The position numbers were made by a program, and so were the translations under genes. This document shows positions 17,298 to 25,707 of a stretch of 64,000 bases of DNA, one piece after another (the first letter of the stretch is position 1; each line of letters begins with the position of its first letter). This stretch comes from Thioalkalivibrio sp. ALJT (GTDB taxonomy: Bacteria > Pseudomonadota > Gammaproteobacteria > Ectothiorhodospirales > Ectothiorhodospiraceae). The stretch covers positions 160,259-224,258 of the forward strand of contig NZ_KB907124.1 of assembly GCF_000381825.1 (NCBI RefSeq), in the 5' to 3' direction. The notes beneath the pieces were generated by a model that worked only from the letters and a program-made list of their open reading frames with translations, made no database searches and was not told the origin of the DNA.

Positions 17298-18341
17298 ATG
17301 GCTGCATCCCCGGAACTGCCCCCTGGCCCCGTCATGCTCGACGTGAGCGGGCTTGAACTGACGGCCGAAGACCGCGAACGCCTTCGCCACCCCGCCACCG
17401 GCGGGGTCATCCTGTTCGCCCGTAACGCCGGTACGCCGGAAGAGGTGCGGGCGCTGACCGACTCCATCCGTACCGAACGCCCCGGCATCCTGATCGCCGT
17501 GGACCAGGAGGGTGGGCGCGTACAGCGCCTCCGCGATGGCTTCACCCGTATCCCGCCCATGCGCGAGTTGGGACTGGTCGATGACCATGACCGCCACAAG
17601 GCCTGCGAGCTGGCCCATGCGGTCGGCGAGCTGCTGGCGCTCGAACTGCGCGAGGCGGGGATCGATTTCAGCTTTACCCCGGTGCTCGACCGCGATATCG
17701 ACGTCAGCGAGGTGATCGGCGATCGCGCCTTTCACCATGACCCGGACGTGATTGCGCGGCTGTCCGGCGAACTCATTCGCGGACTGGCGGCCGGCGGGAT
17801 GACCAGCGTCGGCAAGCATTTTCCTGGCCACGGGGCAGTCGCCGCGGACTCTCACGTCGCGTTGCCGGTAGACGCTCGGCCACTGGCCGAGATTGAGGCC
17901 GATGACCTGTCCGCCTTCCGGCCCGTGCTGGGGGATCTGGGTGCCGTCATGCCGGCCCACGTGGTGTATCCGCAGGTCGACGACCGTCCGGCCGGTTTCT
18001 CGCGCATCTGGCTGCAGGACATCCTGCGGCGTGAATTGCGCTTTCGCGGCGCCATTCTCAGTGATGACCTGGCCATGGCCGGTGCGGAGGCCCTGGGCAG
18101 CCCGGCTCAGCGTGCCGCTGCGGCTCGGGCCGCTGGTTGTGACATGGTTCTGATCTGCAACCAGCCGGAGCAGGCCGATGCGATCCTGGAATCCTGCGCG
18201 ACGGAAGGACTGGATGCCGCAGCGCTGCGCCGTCTGGAGGCCTTGCGCATGCGACCGCTGGAACCGGGGCCGCGCCGCCTGCAGACCCTGCGCGCGCAGC
18301 TGCAGCACTGGCTTGCAGCCGCCGCTGCGACCCCGGCCTGA
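17298..18341 (+). CDS. nagZ: beta-N-acetylhexosaminidase, peptidoglycan recycling
   Basis: NagZ (glycoside hydrolase family 3) removes N-acetylglucosamine from anhydromuropeptides in the cytosol. The 347-residue product carries the family 3 motif KHFPGHGAVAADSH (about residues 174-187) including the catalytic His and Asp on the loop, the nucleophile Asp in ILSDDLAMAGA (about residue 255), and an early VDQEGGRVQRL segment. Length agrees with Gram-negative NagZ. It is 38 bases after uvrB. Linkage to the purine salvage genes downstream resembles the Pseudomonas arrangement. Confidence 0.95.
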   Translation: MAASPELPPGPVMLDVSGLELTAEDRERLRHPATGGVILFARNAGTPEEVRALTDSIRTERPGILIAVDQEGGRVQRLRDGFTRIPPMRELGLVDDHDRHKACELAHAVGELLALELREAGIDFSFTPVLDRDIDVSEVIGDRAFHHDPDVIARLSGELIRGLAAGGMTSVGKHFPGHGAVAADSHVALPVDARPLAEIEADDLSAFRPVLGDLGAVMPAHVVYPQVDDRPAGFSRIWLQDILRRELRFRGAILSDDLAMAGAEALGSPAQRAAAARAAGCDMVLICNQPEQADAILESCATEGLDAAALRRLEALRMRPLEPGPRRLQTLRAQLQHWLAAAAATPA

Positions 18342-18384
18342 AGGCGTGCGTGCATGGTCGCCGGGGCCCGATGGTCATCGGGCA

Positions 18385-18414
18385 TTGGCGCCCGCTCGCT
18401 CACACGCCTATAAT
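18385..18414 (+). promoter_or_regulatory. sigma70-like promoter for the DsrE-family gene
   Basis: TTGGCG at 18385-18390 and a perfect TATAAT at 18409-18414 are separated by 18 bases. The start codon of the downstream gene is at 18482, leaving a leader of about 60 bases. Confidence 0.7.
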
Positions 18415-18481
18415 GCGCGACCGGTTTGCACCTAAGCCAATGGTTATATTCACACTCACCACCGAAGCTGGAGATTAAAAG

Positions 18482-18850
18482 ATGGCTGACAAGCTCCTGA
18501 TCGTCATGGTCAACACCGACCCGAGCAGCCCGTCCGAACTGGGTGCCCCGTTCTTCCAGGCCACCGTGGCCGCCGCGATGGAATACGACGTTGAGGTCAT
18601 CATGACCGGTCGTGCCGGTGAGCTGGCCAAGAAGGGCGTGGCCGAAAACCTGTTTGTGCAGGAAGGCTCCAGCAAGAGCGTCTATGACTTCATCAAGGAC
18701 GCCCACGAAGCCGGCGTTGCGATGAAGGTCTGCACCCCGACCCTGGATCTCTGGGGCAACGACCTGATTCCGGAAGTCGACGAGACCGTGGGCGGTGCCT
18801 ACGTGATCTCCGAGGCGATGGACGATGACACCGTGACCTTCACCTACTAA
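18482..18850 (+). CDS. DsrE/DsrF-like family protein
   Basis: The 122-residue product has the DsrE-fold N-terminal strand (ADKLLIVMVNTDP), a helix after FFQATVAAAMEYDVEV and a late conserved cysteine in MKVCTPTLDL. DsrE-type proteins occur in sulfur-relay chains of sulfur oxidisers and as small uncharacterised peroxiredoxin-like proteins, so a persulfide or redox role is an inference. CTGGAG precedes the ATG, a strong promoter lies upstream, and a hairpin follows, so it is probably a monocistronic and well-expressed gene. Paired DsrF/DsrH genes are absent, which argues against the DsrEFH complex itself. Confidence 0.82.
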   Translation: MADKLLIVMVNTDPSSPSELGAPFFQATVAAAMEYDVEVIMTGRAGELAKKGVAENLFVQEGSSKSVYDFIKDAHEAGVAMKVCTPTLDLWGNDLIPEVDETVGGAYVISEAMDDDTVTFTY

Positions 18851-18871
18851 GGTCGACGTGTTGTTTGCCAG

Positions 18872-18903
18872 CCGGCCGGCCCTTGTGCCGGCCGGTTGCG
18901 TTT
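18872..18903 (+). terminator. probable terminator after the DsrE-family gene
   Basis: A 9-bp all-GC perfect stem (18872-18880 with 18887-18895) and a 6-base loop, followed by TTGCGTTTG. The T run is interrupted, so strength is uncertain. Confidence 0.65.
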
Positions 18904-18981
18904 GTGGGGGTCGGAACCCGGCGCCTTGCGCACTTCGGTCCGCTCGCACATGATTCCCGCATCCTCCTCTCAGGACAGGCC

Positions 18982-19533
18982 ATGAACCCCGAACAGGCCC
19001 GAGCAACACTGCGTGATGCCGACTGCCTTTTCAGTCGCGATGCGGTTGAAACCGCGATAGATCGACTGGCCGAACGCACGGCGGCGGAGCTGAAGGACTG
19101 CAACCCGTTGGTACTCGGCGTAATGAACGGAGGGGTGGTGCTCCTGGGCGGGCTGCTGACACGCTGGTCCTTCCCGATGCAGGTGGACTACCTGCATGCG
19201 ACCCGCTACCGCGGCGGCACCCGGGGCGGCGAGCAGCTGCACTGGTTGGCCCGGCCGCAGACGCCCCTGGCGGGCCGCACGGTGGTGATTGTGGATGACA
19301 TCCTCGACGGCGGGATTACCCTCGACGGTATCCACACCTTCTGCCGGGAGCAGGGCGCGGCACGCGTGTATTCCATCGTCCTTGTCGAGAAGGACAATCC
19401 GCAGCGCGATCCGGCAATCACCGTGGACTTTGCCGCGCTGGAAGTGCCTGATCGCTATGTATTCGGTTACGGCATGGACTACCAGGACTACCTTCGGAAC
19501 GCACCCGGCATCTTTGCGGTCGCGGGCCATTGA
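18982..19533 (+). CDS. hpt: hypoxanthine-guanine phosphoribosyltransferase
   Basis: Converts hypoxanthine or guanine with PRPP to IMP or GMP. The 183-residue product has the PRPP-binding signature VVIVDDILDGGITL (about residues 98-111), the early LVLGVMNGGVVLLGGL loop and the late DRYVFGYGMDYQ segment typical of HGPRTases. The start at 18982 is preceded by AGGACAGG; longer in-frame forms reach into the upstream hairpin. The stop lies 27 bases before the methylthioinosine phosphorylase gene, whose expected product, hypoxanthine, is this enzyme's substrate. Confidence 0.93.
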   Translation: MNPEQARATLRDADCLFSRDAVETAIDRLAERTAAELKDCNPLVLGVMNGGVVLLGGLLTRWSFPMQVDYLHATRYRGGTRGGEQLHWLARPQTPLAGRTVVIVDDILDGGITLDGIHTFCREQGAARVYSIVLVEKDNPQRDPAITVDFAALEVPDRYVFGYGMDYQDYLRNAPGIFAVAGH

Positions 19534-19560
19534 TCCAGCGGACCATTGAGAGATTTCGAT

Positions 19561-20313
19561 ATGTCGACCCCGCGACTTGCCATCATTGGCGGTACCGGCC
19601 TGACCCAGTTGAAGGACCTGGAGATTACTCGACGCCAGGTGATGCACACGCCGTATGGCGAGCCCTCAGGGCCGCTGGTGTTCGGTCATCTGCACGATAC
19701 CGAAATCGTGTTTCTGCCGCGGCACGGGGCCCGACACACAATTCCGCCGCATCAGGTGAATTACCGCGCGAACATCTGGGCGCTCAAGCACGCCGGGGTG
19801 GACAACGTGATCGCGGTAGCGGCGGTCGGCGGTATTACCGAGGCCATGCGGCCAGGTCTGATCGCCATTCCCGATCAGATCATTGACTACACCTGGGCAC
19901 GCGCCAGCACCTTTTTCGAAGGGGGTGATCTGGAAGGGGTCACGCACATCGACATGACCTGGCCTTACCACCCGGCCGTGCGCGAAACGCTGCTACGGGC
20001 CGTGGACGAACTGGAACTGGATGCTGTCGACCACGGGACCTATGGCGCGACCCAGGGTCCGCGTCTGGAGACTGCGGCGGAAATCGACCGTCTGGAGCGC
20101 GACGGCTGCGATCTCGTCGGCATGACCGGGATGCCGGAAACGGCGCTTGCGCGCGAACTCGGGCTGAACTACGCCTGTTGCGCCGTCATTGCCAACTGGG
20201 CCGCCGGACGCTCGGCGGGCGAGATCACCATGGACGACATCGCCGAGAACCTGAATGTGGGCATGGCCAAGGTCAAGCAGGTACTGACCCACGTGATCCA
20301 CAGGCTCTCCTGA
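19561..20313 (+). CDS. S-methyl-5'-thioinosine phosphorylase (MTAP/PNP family)
   Basis: The 250-residue product belongs to the trimeric purine nucleoside phosphorylase/MTAP family: IIGGTGLTQL with the phosphate-binding glycines, PRHGARHTIPPHQVNYRANIWALK (in parts), and GPRLET. At the purine-site position, MTAPs have Asp while 6-oxopurine enzymes have Asn; here the segment reads VIANWAAG, favouring methylthioinosine over methylthioadenosine. Pseudomonas has such an enzyme next to nagZ. ATG at 19561 is preferred over a TTG at 19546 because GAGAG lies just upstream. Adjacent hpt would salvage the hypoxanthine released. Confidence 0.88.
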   Translation: MSTPRLAIIGGTGLTQLKDLEITRRQVMHTPYGEPSGPLVFGHLHDTEIVFLPRHGARHTIPPHQVNYRANIWALKHAGVDNVIAVAAVGGITEAMRPGLIAIPDQIIDYTWARASTFFEGGDLEGVTHIDMTWPYHPAVRETLLRAVDELELDAVDHGTYGATQGPRLETAAEIDRLERDGCDLVGMTGMPETALARELGLNYACCAVIANWAAGRSAGEITMDDIAENLNVGMAKVKQVLTHVIHRLS

Positions 20314-20800
20314 GCCGAGCGCGCCGCGGGCCCCGCACGGGCGCGTATTCCGTCATCGAAAGGGCATGCGCCGCACGCAGACGACTGCCGAGAAGTGGCG
20401 GCCTGGGTGCCACCCGTATCGTTACGCACATCCCGTCTTTAACATAATATGTATTATGCGACGTTATCCGTTGGGCGTTATGGCATGGTGCGTCGGCACC
20501 GTTCGTTGATGAAACCTTATGATTCGGGCGCGTGTATTCGAAACCCTTGTGGGAAACACGGCCGAAGGTTCATGCCCGCGCTCGATTTGCCCTTGTGTGA
20601 TGGTGTATGAGCAAGGCGCGTTGGTCGCACGGATGACCGTCGCGAATAATGCTGCGGGACGGCGCGACCGATCCGATCAAGGATTCGGATTATCTGAGCT
20701 GTGGCGATGATCCTGTGCCTGTGCGCGCAAGGACACCAGCGCGTACCTGCGCTCGTGGCACTGCACACAGACTCGGAAGCATGCATCGGCGGATCGCCGA
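20314..20800. other. convergent gene-free interval with AT-rich segment
   Basis: About 490 bases between two convergent genes. No frame has a ribosome site and domain. The segment 20435-20490 is clearly AT-richer than its surroundings and contains a palindrome (20443-20458). No T-tracted terminator is evident for either flanking gene. Confidence 0.55.
20443..20458. promoter_or_regulatory. AT-rich inverted repeat
   Basis: CATAATA and TATTATG around a TG centre form a 7-bp perfect inverted repeat in an otherwise GC-rich region. Such sequences often serve as repressor operators. No promoter or target gene can be assigned. Confidence 0.35.
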
Positions 20801-22159
20801 TCATGCTCGTACGGCGTGCTCGATGCCTTCGGTCATGACCTCGACCAGAAAGTCGATCTGCTCCTCGGTGATGACATACGGCGGCATCAGATAGCTCACA
20901 TTGCCGAGCGGACGCAGCAACGCCCCGCGCCTCAGGCCGTGTCGATAGATATGGAGCCCGCGACGTTCCTGCCAGGGATACGGCGTCCGGCTGGACTTGT
21001 CCTGGACCAGTTCCACGGCGGCAATCATCCCGTGCTGGCGCACATCAGCCACATGAGGATGCTCGCGCAATGGTTCAAGTCTTGTCGCGATATGCTGGGC
21101 AAGCTCTTGATTACGTTTAATAACTGGATCGGAATCGAAGATATCCAGAGTGGCCAGTGCCGCCCGGCAGGCCAGCGGGTTCCCGGTGTAGGAATGGGAA
21201 TGCAGGAACATGTTCAGACGCTCATAATCGTCATAGAACGCCTGGTAGATCGTCTCCGTGGTCAGGACCGCGGCCATCGGGAGATAGCCGCCGGTAAGCC
21301 CCTTTGACAGGCACAGGAAGTCGGGCGTGATCGGCCCCTGTTCGCAGGCGAAGAGCGTCCCGGTACGGCCAAACCCCACCGCGATCTCGTCGGCAATCAG
21401 GTGCACGCCATGATGGTCGCACGCCCTGCGCAGCAGACGCAGGTATTCGGGGTCGTACATGCGCATGTGGCCGGCACACTGGACCAGTGGCTCAACGATG
21501 ACGGCGCAGACTTCGTCGGCGTGTTGTTCAAGCGCCGTTTCCATGTGCTGGAACTGGCGGCGGGCGACATCCGCGCAGGTTTCACCCGCCTCGCGTTCAA
21601 AACAGTCCGGTGCGGGTACGGTGATCACATCCAGCATCAGCGGTTCGTAGGTCGCGCTGTAGAGCGGTACGTCGCTGACGGACAGCGCACCCAGGGTCTC
21701 GCCGTGATAGCTGTTGGACAGACGAATAAAGCGGGTCTTCTGGTTCTGGCCACAGTTGCGCCAGTAGTGAAAGCTCATCTTCAGCGCCACCTCAACGCCG
21801 GCGCTGCCGTTGTCGGCCAGGAATACCCGATCGAGGCCTTCGGGGGTGATGTCGATCAGACGCTCGCAGAGCTCCACGACCGGTTCGTGGGTACAACCGG
21901 CCAGGATCACATGTTCCAGTCGGTCGAGCTGATCCTTCACGGCATCGCCGATACGCGGGTTGGCATGACCGAACAGATTGACCCACCAGGAGCTGATGGC
22001 GTCCAGATAGCGGTTGCCGTCGAAGTCGTACAGCCAGACGCCCTCCCCGCGCTGTATGGGAAGAAGTGGCAACGTGCCCTCCTCCCCGTAGTCCTTCATT
22101 TGGGTGCACGGATGCCAGAGGGCCCGCAGGTCGCGTCTTTTCAGGGTGTCGTTGTCCAT
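20801..22159 (-). CDS. bioA: adenosylmethionine-8-amino-7-oxononanoate aminotransferase
   Basis: BioA makes 7,8-diaminopelargonate (DAPA) for biotin synthesis using S-adenosylmethionine as amino donor. The 452-residue product has LWHPCTQMKDY at the N-terminus, SSWWVNLFGH (substrate-site aromatic pair), GSAGVEVALKMSFHYW, the PLP-binding DEIAVGFGRTG, and the lysine segment LCLSKGLTGGYLP. The start at 22159 gives the family N-terminus; an upstream extension overlaps the divergent gene. No other bio genes are in the window, so it is separated from the usual bioBFHCD cluster. Confidence 0.95.
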   Translation of the reverse strand: MDNDTLKRRDLRALWHPCTQMKDYGEEGTLPLLPIQRGEGVWLYDFDGNRYLDAISSWWVNLFGHANPRIGDAVKDQLDRLEHVILAGCTHEPVVELCERLIDITPEGLDRVFLADNGSAGVEVALKMSFHYWRNCGQNQKTRFIRLSNSYHGETLGALSVSDVPLYSATYEPLMLDVITVPAPDCFEREAGETCADVARRQFQHMETALEQHADEVCAVIVEPLVQCAGHMRMYDPEYLRLLRRACDHHGVHLIADEIAVGFGRTGTLFACEQGPITPDFLCLSKGLTGGYLPMAAVLTTETIYQAFYDDYERLNMFLHSHSYTGNPLACRAALATLDIFDSDPVIKRNQELAQHIATRLEPLREHPHVADVRQHGMIAAVELVQDKSSRTPYPWQERRGLHIYRHGLRRGALLRPLGNVSYLMPPYVITEEQIDFLVEVMTEGIEHAVRA

Positions 22160-22262
22160 GCCGCGTATTGTGCCAAAAGCATGCGGCCGCGCGTCGCGTT
22201 GGCAGGTGTTCTCAACCTCGAAGGAACCGGGTACCCTTCGCCCCCACTTGAGGAGGACCGCC

Positions 22263-23381
22263 ATGCACCCGGAATTTCCCCAGGATGGGATCATCCATCT
22301 CAACCACGCCGCGGTAGGCCCCTGGCCACGCAGGACCGAAGACGCGGTATGCCGGTTCGCGCGCGAGAATGTAGTCCATGGTTCGCGTGACTACCCGACG
22401 TGGCTGCGCCATATGGAGGCCACGCGTGAACTGGCGCGCAGCTTGATCGGGGCGCCTGCAGCGTCCGATATTGCGTTTGTGAAGAATACCTCCGAGGCCC
22501 TGTCGATGGTGGCATTCGGACTGGACTGGAAGCCTGGTGACAACGTGGTGTTTCCCGCCGGGGAGTTTCCGTCCAACCGCGTGGTCTGGCTGGAGGCGGC
22601 GCGCCGCTATGGCATTGAGGCCCGGGAGGTGCCGGTAGACGCTGAACCCGAACCCGCGCTGCTGGCCGCCTGCGATTCCCGGACACGGCTGCTGGCCACC
22701 AGCGCCGTGCGCTACGACTCCGGTATGCGTATCGACGTGCAGGCCCTCGGTGTGGAATTGCGGGCTCGCGGCATCCTGTTCTGCGTGGACGCGATTCAGC
22801 ATCTGGGCGTTCTGCCCTTTGATGCACAGGGCTGCGATGCCGATTTCGTGATGGCGGACGCCCACAAATGGATGCTCGGTCCCGAGGGCATTGGAGTGTT
22901 CTACGTGAACCCCGAGGTCCGCGAGCAGCTTACGCTGCAGGAATACGGCTGGAACATGCTGGCGCACGCCGGTGATTTCGCCAATCCGGGCATTGCGCCG
23001 GCTACCAGCGCCCGTCGCTTTGAACCCGGGAGCCCAAACCTGCTGGGGATCCATGCCCTGAATGCAAGCCTGGGGTTGTTACTGGAAACCGGCCTGGACA
23101 CGATTGACCACGAGATCCGCGAACACTGGCTGTATCTTGCGGACGGGCTGCGGGCGCGCGGCTGCGAGATTCTGACACCACCCGGACGCCGGGCCGGCAT
23201 CCTGACCTTTCGCCCGCCGGTGCAGGACCTCGAAGGGCTGTATGCACGCCTGCAGGGTCGCGGCATCCTCTGCGCCCTGCGCGGTGGCGGGATTCGCTTT
23301 GCGCCGCATTTCTACCTGACACGGGCACAGCTCGATCAGGCCCTGGAGGAGCTGGACGCCGCGCTGGGATGCACTGATTGA
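22263..23381 (+). CDS. class V aminotransferase-fold protein (cysteine desulfurase/isopenicillin epimerase-like)
   Basis: A PLP enzyme of fold type I. The 372-residue product has the N-terminal IIHLNHAAVGPWP, a TSEALSMVAFGL cofactor loop, the PLP aspartate in FCVDAIQHLGVLPFD (about residue 178), and the Schiff-base lysine in DAHKWMLGPEG (about residue 202). No desulfurase catalytic cysteine loop is evident, so an amine lyase or epimerase reaction is as likely as cysteine desulfuration. GAGGAGG supports the start. It is divergent from bioA across 103 bases. Confidence 0.85.
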   Translation: MHPEFPQDGIIHLNHAAVGPWPRRTEDAVCRFARENVVHGSRDYPTWLRHMEATRELARSLIGAPAASDIAFVKNTSEALSMVAFGLDWKPGDNVVFPAGEFPSNRVVWLEAARRYGIEAREVPVDAEPEPALLAACDSRTRLLATSAVRYDSGMRIDVQALGVELRARGILFCVDAIQHLGVLPFDAQGCDADFVMADAHKWMLGPEGIGVFYVNPEVREQLTLQEYGWNMLAHAGDFANPGIAPATSARRFEPGSPNLLGIHALNASLGLLLETGLDTIDHEIREHWLYLADGLRARGCEILTPPGRRAGILTFRPPVQDLEGLYARLQGRGILCALRGGGIRFAPHFYLTRAQLDQALEELDAALGCTD

Positions 23382-23467
23382 AGCAGCGCGCGTGTTGGGA
23401 GAGCGGGGCTAGGCTGCCCGTTGTTGATCAAAAACGGGCGCGGGAACGGCGTTACGGCTCACCAGAA

Positions 23468-23553
23468 GCAGAATGACTGCACGGCCGTCACCACGCATTA
23501 AACGCACGCAAAAGCGACTCGAGCGCGGACGTGCGATTCAATCAGCGTCTCCC
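23468..23553 (+). repeat. 86-bp dispersed intergenic repeat, copy B
   Basis: Partner of 4526-4611, about 70 percent identical without gaps by eye and identical over the first 18 bases. It fills the space between the class V aminotransferase stop and the pilZ stop. A possible fragment (GCGCAAAAGCGACT) also occurs near 62616, but that match is short. Confidence 0.62.
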
Positions 23554-23891
23554 TAGAACGTGTGGGTTTTGCGATCAGAATTCAGCATGGTCCCCAGATG
23601 TTCTTCGATTCGGCGGTGGGTGATGCCTTTATCCGACTGGTTGAACTGAACGCCAATGCCACGCAGGCGGTTGCCTTGGGCACGTGGTGGCGTGATCCAG
23701 ACAACGGTGCAGGGTGTCGGCAGGCGATCGGAGTCGTCCAGCAGGGATAAAAGCAGGAACACCTGATCCCCCAGCTTGTAGACCTTGTCGGTCGGGATGA
23801 ACAGACCGCCATTGGTGACGAACGGCATGTAAGCCGCGTAAAGCGCGGGTTTTTCCTTGATCGTCAAGGTGAGCATGCCCTGCCCGGCCAT
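23553..23891 (-). CDS. pilZ: type IV pilus PilZ-domain protein
   Basis: PilZ is required for type IV pilus biogenesis in Pseudomonas and Xanthomonas. The 112-residue product fits the short PilZ proper: an N-terminal LTLTIKEKPALYAAYMPFV, then GGLFIPTDKVYKLGDQVFLLLSLLDD and the ending GIGVQF. As in canonical PilZ, the RxxxR c-di-GMP motif is not evident, so it probably acts by protein contacts. GGGGAGG precedes the start. Position after holB at the end of the pabC-mltG-tmk-holB run is the conserved gammaproteobacterial order. Confidence 0.9.
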   Translation of the reverse strand: MAGQGMLTLTIKEKPALYAAYMPFVTNGGLFIPTDKVYKLGDQVFLLLSLLDDSDRLPTPCTVVWITPPRAQGNRLRGIGVQFNQSDKGITHRRIEEHLGTMLNSDRKTHTF

Positions 23892-24016
23892 AGAACCTCC
23901 CCAGTGCCTTGAAAACGTACTCCTCAGCCGGAGTCACAACCATGGAGTATCGCCCATCAAACCCGTGGCGCGCCAGGTCGCTGCCGGGCCTGACGGACGC
24001 CCCCTGGCCCGATGTT

Positions 24017-25012
24017 TTATGAATTGCGTCCGAGGAGACTGAGGGCGATATCTTCCAGACGCAGCTGAGGATTGAGCTGGCGCGCTGCCTGGCGCTGCCA
24101 GACATGGGCCCGCGAGGAGAGTTCGGCCAGACGCCGGGGCCCATGCCGGCGCGCAAACGCCTCCAGCAGATCGCGCGGGAACTGGCGGCCAAAGGCATCC
24201 GCCTGCTCGGTAACCAGCAGGCGCTGCGCGGCGAGCAGCAGGGCCTGTAAACGGGGGATCAGGGACTCTGGCAGGCTGCGCTGCATGACGCTGGCCATTG
24301 GCGTCACGCCGGGGGCACGCAGCAGGGTCGTCAGGGCCTCGCGGTCTTGCTGCCACTGTTCCATGCGTTGCGGGTCAACCAGAATCTCGCGCGCCAGCAG
24401 CGGACGCCCCAGCGCCGCTGCATAGGCCTCGTCCGCGGCCTCGGGTGCGGAGGCGAAGCGGCGCAACCATGCTCCCGCCTCGCCCGCGTCGGGTGTCGGG
24501 ATCTCGACCATCTCGCAGCGACTGCGGATGGTCGCGGGCAGGCGTGCGGGCTGATCGGCGATCAGGATCAGCATCGCGCCGGCGGGCGGCTCTTCCAGCG
24601 TCTTCAGCAACGCATTCGCGGCATTGGTGTTCAGCGCGTCGGCTGGCTGGATCAGCACACAGCGCAGTTCGCCGGAACCGGACAAGCCGAGGAATTCGAT
24701 GGCGTCGCGGGCCGCAGCAATCAGGATCTCCTTGCCCGCCTCTTCCGGTTCCAGGCTCATCACCTCCGGATGTACGCCCCCAAGAAAGCCCCGGCAGGCA
24801 TTACAGACCCCACAGGGTGGATCGGCCCCTTTGGCCTGCTGGCATAGCAGGGTCTGCACCAGAGACCGGGCCAGCAGCCCCTTTCCCACGCCCCCGGCAC
24901 CGTGGACGAGGAGCCCGGTGGGCAGGCGCCTGGCGCGTCCGCGCTGAACCAGGGCTTGCCATGGGGCCTGCAACCAGGGCGGCAGGCGCTCGCTCGTGTC
25001 CTGCGTATCCAT
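24017..25012 (-). CDS. holB: DNA polymerase III subunit delta prime
   Basis: Delta prime is the stator of the clamp loader that places the beta sliding clamp on DNA. The 331-residue product has a P-loop-like GAGGVGKG (about residues 38-45), the zinc-binding cysteines in CGVCNACRGF (about residues 62-71, with an earlier Cys in LLCQQ), the sensor LKTLEEPP and a C-terminal helical collar domain. Length is family-typical. Its start overlaps the tmk stop by one base, so translation is coupled. Confidence 0.94.
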   Translation of the reverse strand: MDTQDTSERLPPWLQAPWQALVQRGRARRLPTGLLVHGAGGVGKGLLARSLVQTLLCQQAKGADPPCGVCNACRGFLGGVHPEVMSLEPEEAGKEILIAAARDAIEFLGLSGSGELRCVLIQPADALNTNAANALLKTLEEPPAGAMLILIADQPARLPATIRSRCEMVEIPTPDAGEAGAWLRRFASAPEAADEAYAAALGRPLLAREILVDPQRMEQWQQDREALTTLLRAPGVTPMASVMQRSLPESLIPRLQALLLAAQRLLVTEQADAFGRQFPRDLLEAFARRHGPRRLAELSSRAHVWQRQAARQLNPQLRLEDIALSLLGRNS

Positions 25013-25692
25013 TATTCGTCCAGTATTCGGGAGTTGTCCTGACCCTGCAGCCCCGCCATCGGCAGACGGTCTTGCAGGCCGTCGAGGATACGTGCGGTCA
25101 CGGTGTCCGGGTCTGCATTCGCATCCACGACCAGATAGCGGTCCGGGGTCCGGGCCGCGCGTTCCAGATACGCTGCCCGCGCGCGTTCGAAGAAATCCAG
25201 CGCCTCGTGTTCGATCCGGTCCCGGCGCCCGCGCTGAACCGCCCGGCCGAGTCCGATCCCGGCCTCGATATCCAGCAGGACCACGAGGTCGGGACGCATC
25301 TCGCCCTGTAGCCAGGATTCGAGCTCGGCGACACGGTCCGTACCGAGCCCACGCCCCGCGCCCTGGTAGGCAAACGAGGCATCGGTGAAGCGATCACTGA
25401 GTACCCACTCCCCGGCTTGCAGTGCCGGCCGGATGACCTCCTGCAGATGTTGCGCGCGGGCCGCAAACATCAGCAGCAATTCCGACTCCGGGCACATGCC
25501 GGGGAGGTCCGGGTCCAGCAGAAGACCGCGCAATCGCTCGCCCAGGGCCGTGCCGCCGGGCTCGCGGGTCAAGCGAATACGCGAGCCGCGATCGCGCAGG
25601 GTGGCGTCCAGACGTTCGATCTGAGTGGTTTTGCCCGAGCCCTCGATGCCCTCGAGGACCAGAAAGCGGCCGCGATCGCGCGCGCGTTCCAT
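25012..25692 (-). CDS. tmk: thymidylate kinase
   Basis: Phosphorylates dTMP to dTDP. The 226-residue product has the P-loop LEGIEGSGKTTQ (about residues 13-24), the DR(F)TDASFAYQGAGRG substrate/LID region (about residues 106-120) and a TREPGGTALGE loop. It is slightly longer than average (about 210) through a C-terminal tail. It overlaps holB by one base and starts 15 bases after mltG, in the conserved cell-wall/nucleotide/replication cluster. Confidence 0.95.
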   Translation of the reverse strand: MERARDRGRFLVLEGIEGSGKTTQIERLDATLRDRGSRIRLTREPGGTALGERLRGLLLDPDLPGMCPESELLLMFAARAQHLQEVIRPALQAGEWVLSDRFTDASFAYQGAGRGLGTDRVAELESWLQGEMRPDLVVLLDIEAGIGLGRAVQRGRRDRIEHEALDFFERARAAYLERAARTPDRYLVVDANADPDTVTARILDGLQDRLPMAGLQGQDNSRILDE

Positions 25693-25707
25693 GTCGTAGC
25701 GCCCTCC

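Noticed and set aside
20519..20710. 63-codon plus-strand frame in the convergent interval
   Set aside because: No Shine-Dalgarno sequence and no recognisable motif; kept only as part of the unexplained interval.
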